From Arthrobacter sp. Leaf337 (GTDB taxonomy: Bacteria; Actinomycetota; Actinomycetes; Actinomycetales; Micrococcaceae): a DNA stretch of 64,000 bases. Below are positions 60,414 through 64,000 of the stretch, piece after piece (within the stretch, counting starts at the first letter, position 1; every line of letters starts with the position of its first letter). The DNA lies in assembly GCF_001423745.1 (NCBI RefSeq), contig NZ_LMPC01000026.1, forward strand, positions 63,250-127,249, written 5' to 3'. Made by a program: the position numbers and the translations under genes. Under the pieces are notes generated by a model, which had not been told where the DNA came from, searched no databases, and was given only the letters and a program-made list of their open reading frames with translations.

Positions 60414-60941
60414 ATGCAGCAATCGCACCACGTTCCGGGTTTCACGGTCCGGTTGGCTGACCCGGGATCCGGCCAGCCGGCGGACACCGCCGCGCCCGCG
60501 CCAACAGTCCGCGGGAAGAGCTTCCGGGAGCGCCGCAGGAACCGCCATGGGCGTGGCCTGCGCGGCGAACTGATGCTCCCCACGCTTCCGGGCTACCGCA
60601 CCCGTTCGGACCGCTTCGACGAGATGGTCATGGACTCCGCCCAGCGTCTCCATGACATCTGGGGAAAGCCGCTGGACGGTGTCAGGTTTGCTGTTGATGA
60701 GATCCCGCAGGGCCTGGAACAGCTGGTCGCGGACCGCTCCCCCGCGCCCATGGGTCTTTATGAGCCCGCCACCGCCGACGAAGGTCCGGTGATCACGCTC
60801 TATCGCCGGGTCATCGAGAACGCCTGCTCCGGCCGCGAGGAACTCCAGGACCTGGTGCACGACGTCGTGGTGGAACGCACCGCTGAAATGCTCGGGGTCG
60901 CGCCGGAAACCCTGGACCCCGTGTACCGGCGCCGGTACTGA
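60414..60941 (+). CDS. Zincin-like metallopeptidase family protein with degenerate motif
   Basis: A 175-residue protein of the DUF1025 zincin-like family. Features: RFDEMVMDSAQRLHDIWG.PLDGVRFAVDEIP, ITLYRRVIENA, and a C-terminal motif region. The position of the HExxH zinc site reads HDVVVER, so the Glu and second His are not in place. A basic Arg-rich N-terminus of about 50 residues precedes the domain. The start at 60414 is tentative. The neighbours (DUF3499, DUF5719-like) fit the conserved actinobacterial cluster. Catalysis is doubtful. Confidence 0.8.
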   Translation: MQQSHHVPGFTVRLADPGSGQPADTAAPAPTVRGKSFRERRRNRHGRGLRGELMLPTLPGYRTRSDRFDEMVMDSAQRLHDIWGKPLDGVRFAVDEIPQGLEQLVADRSPAPMGLYEPATADEGPVITLYRRVIENACSGREELQDLVHDVVVERTAEMLGVAPETLDPVYRRRY

Positions 60942-60961
60942 TCGCCGGCACTGGCTGGCTG

Positions 60962-62713
60962 CTAGTAGCCGAGCTTCACCGCGACCTGTTCCTGCCCCGC
61001 GGCGCCCGGCGCCACCGCCACTGCGCCGATGTCCGCGCGCCCGTCCTGCTCCAACAGCACGGTGCCGTACGCCGCATCGCCGGATGCTGATACGACGTAC
61101 CCGAGCACCGCGGAATCGGCCACTTCGGCCGGCACCTTGATGACCGCGGTGGTGCCGCCTGCGATGTCCGCGGCGGCGGCCGTGCGGACCTTGCCGTCAG
61201 CTGTGATGGGCGTGTAGGTGATCTTGGCCCGGCCTTCGGGTGCACCGAAGACCAGGTAGCGTTCTCCACCACGCGGCACCGCCACCACGTGCTGGCTTCC
61301 GAGCCTGGCGGATGACGGCGACCACGCAAAGTCCGTGGCGCCGTCCGACTTGAGGCCTCGGGTGACGCGCGCCGCAGCGGCGAACGACACGTCGGAACTG
61401 GCCGCAACGGTGTATTGGCCGGCCGGAACACCGGCCAGCGAAACCTCGGTCACGGACCCGCCCTTGGCCGTCACTACGCCGCCGCCCGGCAGTGCCTTTT
61501 GCCCATCACGGCTGTACAGCTTGATTTCCACTACGGCGTCCGCGGGGCCGGGGACAGCGATCTGCAGCGCCGCCGCGGCGTCCACAAAGCCCTGTTTGGC
61601 AATGAGTGCCTTAGTGGAGGCCGGGTCCTGGATGTCCAGTCCGGACATGACCTGCCGTGTCGCCGGTGCCGCGCCGGGCACAATGAAGTCCACGCCGCCG
61701 GGAGTCAGCCCCCTCAGGACACTCTGCTGGATAACGGCGGCGACCGGTCCGCCGGCGCTCCGGGCGTGGATGCTGAGCTTTGGCTGGCCAGGCGCCAGTC
61801 CTGCCAGCACGATTGAGCGGGTGGTTCCCGGTGCAACCAGGAGTCCGCGGCTGCCGGGAGCCTGGATCCGGCCCTCGGCGCCGTACAGGTCCAGGCTGAC
61901 TGTTGCCGGTGTGCTGGAGGCGTTGCTGAGGTTTAGTACAGCGGTCCGCCCCAGCGATGTGTTCGCCCCTACAAGCCACAGGTCGTTCGACGGTGCCTGG
62001 CAGCCGGCCGCGGCCAGGCCCTGCAGGTCACCGTCGGTGGCGGTGTAGCTCATCACGCCGCCGGCCGTGGCCTGCTGGTTGCCTGCCGCGTCCGCACTCA
62101 GGACGCTGACGGAATCCACCGAGCGCTCGGACACGACCCCTGCCAGCAACGCAGGAGGAGCGGTGGCAGCGGTAGGGCTGCCGGGATCCTTGGCGATCTC
62201 AGCCAGCGGATTCCCGTTGAGTTCGGCGAGCCTGCTTCCGGGCAGCACTCCTGCGTTGGTGCTCAGCACTGCCCCGTTGACCAAGGTCTTGGCGGTGGCC
62301 GATTCCGGGCTGAACTGCGGGTCGGTCCCCACTGGCGTGCCCTCCAACAAGCGGGCGGGTCCGGGGCAGATCCCCACGTTGCTTCCCGCGGGTACTGCCG
62401 CCAAGGGTGCTTCGAGCGTACGGCTGCCGGAGCTTTGCGGGCCCATCGACGCCGCCGCCACCAGGCTTCCGGCGGCGGCCACGATCACCACTGCCCACGT
62501 CAGCCCGGCCACCGTTCCGCGCACGGCCGTCCCGCGGGCCTTGAATCCCTTCAGGCGGCCGGCCGCGGGCGCGGATCCTCCCGCATGGTCAGCCGTGTGG
62601 TCCGCGGTACCTGCCGGCGCGTCTGAACCTTCTGGTCCCGCTGTTGGTCCGGCGGCGGAGGCGACGTCTTCCTTATGTGCCGGCGGCACGCCGTCGTTCC
62701 CGTCCTTATGCAT
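60962..62713 (-). CDS. DUF5719-like membrane-anchored extracytoplasmic protein
   Basis: A 583-residue protein. A hydrophilic cytoplasmic N-terminus (about 65 residues) is followed by one membrane helix (VAGLTWAVVIVAAAGSLVAAA) and a large extracytoplasmic beta-rich domain (repeated patterns such as STPATVSLDLYGAEGRIQ). This matches what I recall of DUF5719 proteins, found beside a large glycosyltransferase-like membrane protein in actinobacteria. The ATG at 62713 overlaps the preceding gene's stop by 8 bases and is preferred over 62743. The function is unknown; a co-acting role with its upstream partner is inferred. Confidence 0.72.
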   Translation of the reverse strand: MHKDGNDGVPPAHKEDVASAAGPTAGPEGSDAPAGTADHTADHAGGSAPAAGRLKGFKARGTAVRGTVAGLTWAVVIVAAAGSLVAAASMGPQSSGSRTLEAPLAAVPAGSNVGICPGPARLLEGTPVGTDPQFSPESATAKTLVNGAVLSTNAGVLPGSRLAELNGNPLAEIAKDPGSPTAATAPPALLAGVVSERSVDSVSVLSADAAGNQQATAGGVMSYTATDGDLQGLAAAGCQAPSNDLWLVGANTSLGRTAVLNLSNASSTPATVSLDLYGAEGRIQAPGSRGLLVAPGTTRSIVLAGLAPGQPKLSIHARSAGGPVAAVIQQSVLRGLTPGGVDFIVPGAAPATRQVMSGLDIQDPASTKALIAKQGFVDAAAALQIAVPGPADAVVEIKLYSRDGQKALPGGGVVTAKGGSVTEVSLAGVPAGQYTVAASSDVSFAAAARVTRGLKSDGATDFAWSPSSARLGSQHVVAVPRGGERYLVFGAPEGRAKITYTPITADGKVRTAAAADIAGGTTAVIKVPAEVADSAVLGYVVSASGDAAYGTVLLEQDGRADIGAVAVAPGAAGQEQVAVKLGY

Positions 62714-64000
62714 GCTGATGTTCCTTACGCAGGGAGCCTTCATCGCGGGAGAGGCCGGTGTTCGGCCGGCGGGCGGGCATGGGGATGGCGAGCAGCACAG
62801 TCAGTCCAATGACGGTGGCCTGGACAACGGCGGTCCACACCGCCCACGGGTTTTCGTAGCGGATGGTGAGCTGGCCCGCCTGGGCGGGGAGGGTGAACGC
62901 CTGGGACCAGCCGGACGTTGTGGACGTCAGGCGCCTGCCGTCCAGCCATGCGGACCATCCCGGATCCGCACGTTCGGCGAGAACCACGAGCCGGCCTTCC
63001 GGCCCTTCCGGAACAGCGGCATCAACCGATTCCAGTCCCGAGGGCAGGAGCCCTATCGCGGCTCCGGCACCGTCCACGATGCGCACCCGGTGGGCGACAT
63101 CCGCGGCGTCGATGACGGGCTGGTTCAGCGGGCTGATCCGCCAGAGCCAGCCGACATTTGTTTGCCCCACCGCCACCAGTCCGGGCACGGCATCCATCCG
63201 GCTCGCGGTCAGCTGCGCGGCGGTGTCCGAGGACCGGAGGACAACGAAGCCTGCCCCCAGCCGTTCCAGCTCAGGGCGCGGGTCAACGCCCTGGCCGGCG
63301 ACCACTGTGGCCACGACGCTGCGCAGGGCTGCGGTGACGGCGTCGTCATCCCTCACGGTCTCCTTGCCCGGGTCGCCCATAATGTTGCGGGCGGCCGCAA
63401 TGGTGGACAATCCGTCCAGGGTGGTCCCGGCCCCCCTCACGATCGAGGCGCTGAAGCTGCCGTCCTCAGCCGTGTCAATAACCAGCGTCCGTGTCTGCTC
63501 CGGCCCCTGGCCGCGATCGATGGCCGTTGCCGGCAGCGTGCGGGCGGTGGTGGAAGCAATCTGCCGCGGGGTTCCCCACGGGGCCGTTGCCGAGGCCTCA
63601 GGGGCAGGTCCGGCTGGTGCAGCCAAGGAGGCGGACTGCAACAGGTTCTGGGCCGCCCAGGCGCTCAGTCCGGCCACGGGTCCGGCCACCAGCAACACCA
63701 TGGCAAGGACGGACATGGACTTGAGCGCGATCCGGCGTGCAGCCGGCGCGGCGGCCGTCCTCTCTGCGAAGCAAAGCAGACCGTCGGCCCCGATCAGGGC
63801 GGCCCCCAGCAGCAGGAATCCGGACGCAGACACGGCAGGTCCCGTAAAGGGCGTGACCAGGGTGTCGGCGCTCGCGCCGGTGGCGACGTGGCCGGCAAGC
63901 CAACCGCCCGCGAGGATGATCAGCGCAGCCACCCACAGGGCACGGGCAACGCGGGTGCGTTTGCCGGGGACAAACAATGCTGCCGTCGCGAGGGCCAGTA
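62706..64000 (-). CDS. C-terminal part of a large membrane protein (probable family-2 glycosyltransferase), runs off right edge
   Basis: The frame is open to the window edge, so the N-terminus is missing. The visible ~430 residues have membrane helices near the N-terminal end, an extracytoplasmic domain, and a final helix (AVWTAVVQATVIGLTVLLAI) before a basic tail. The extracytoplasmic segment RPELERLGAGFVVLRSSD and AERADPGWSAWLDGRRL resemble the C-terminal regions of long actinobacterial GT2 membrane proteins encoded beside DUF5719. The glycosyltransferase domain itself is not in view, so that call rests on context. It overlaps the downstream gene by 8 bases, suggesting an operon. Confidence 0.62.
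   Translation of the reverse strand, partial: LALATAALFVPGKRTRVARALWVAALIILAGGWLAGHVATGASADTLVTPFTGPAVSASGFLLLGAALIGADGLLCFAERTAAAPAARRIALKSMSVLAMVLLVAGPVAGLSAWAAQNLLQSASLAAPAGPAPEASATAPWGTPRQIASTTARTLPATAIDRGQGPEQTRTLVIDTAEDGSFSASIVRGAGTTLDGLSTIAAARNIMGDPGKETVRDDDAVTAALRSVVATVVAGQGVDPRPELERLGAGFVVLRSSDTAAQLTASRMDAVPGLVAVGQTNVGWLWRISPLNQPVIDAADVAHRVRIVDGAGAAIGLLPSGLESVDAAVPEGPEGRLVVLAERADPGWSAWLDGRRLTSTTSGWSQAFTLPAQAGQLTIRYENPWAVWTAVVQATVIGLTVLLAIPMPARRPNTGLSRDEGSLRKEHQHA

Overview
The window is high-GC DNA with dense coding, frequent GTG/TTG starts and short ATGA/GTGA overlaps. Its gene content (Rpf resuscitation factor, DUF3499, Trm112 next to ahcY, TIGR01906 membrane protein, Pmt mannosyltransferase, tandem YkuD transpeptidases) points to an actinobacterium of the Micrococcaceae, most likely Arthrobacter or a close relative. 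No rRNA, CRISPR array, insertion sequence or prophage was seen. One tRNA (Gln, UUG) is present.

Region 1 (1-270) is the 5' part of sufS. Region 2 (about 0.4-28.5 kb) is an accessory locus, nearly all on the minus strand, between sufS and the housekeeping gene pth. It encodes a processive family-2 glycosyltransferase coupled to a secreted polysaccharide deacetylase, two further deacetylase paralogues (one lacking its metal ligands, one carrying three SLH domains), a membrane-anchored GH18-like hydrolase, two paralogous lipoproteins, a nucleotide-sugar dehydrogenase, a nucleotide-sugar epimerase/dehydratase, and five ~900-residue STAND/LuxR regulators (one alone, four in two overlapping pairs). 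Together these look like the synthesis, trimming, surface attachment and control of an amino-sugar or uronic-acid surface polysaccharide. Four upstream regions in this locus share a 15-bp imperfect palindrome with a TTTGC-like tail, each about 20 bases upstream of a possible -10 element reading into a minus-strand gene. Two of the resulting leaders contain 59-60 nt hairpins of similar plan. This regulated locus is the best candidate in the window for an undescribed system.

Region 3 (28.7-40.2 kb) is conserved housekeeping: pth, L25/ctc, prs, glmU, tRNA-Gln, a TetR regulator, an ABC-F ATPase, ispE, rsmA, rpf and tatD. Region 4 (40.4-45.4 kb) is a MoxR-DUF58-transglutaminase operon. Region 5 (45.5-55.1 kb) has a succinate-semialdehyde dehydrogenase, rsmI diverging from a Pmt-type protein mannosyltransferase, a long-chain acyl-CoA synthetase, a TIGR01906 membrane protein, and a SpoIIM-like protein diverging from an RDD protein. 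Region 6 (55.1-64 kb) has two tandem YkuD L,D-transpeptidases, ahcY, a Trm112 protein, DUF3499, a zincin-like protein with a degenerate motif, a DUF5719-like membrane-anchored protein and the C-terminal part of a large membrane protein that runs off the right edge.

All functional calls come from motif recognition by eye. No database search or folding program was run.
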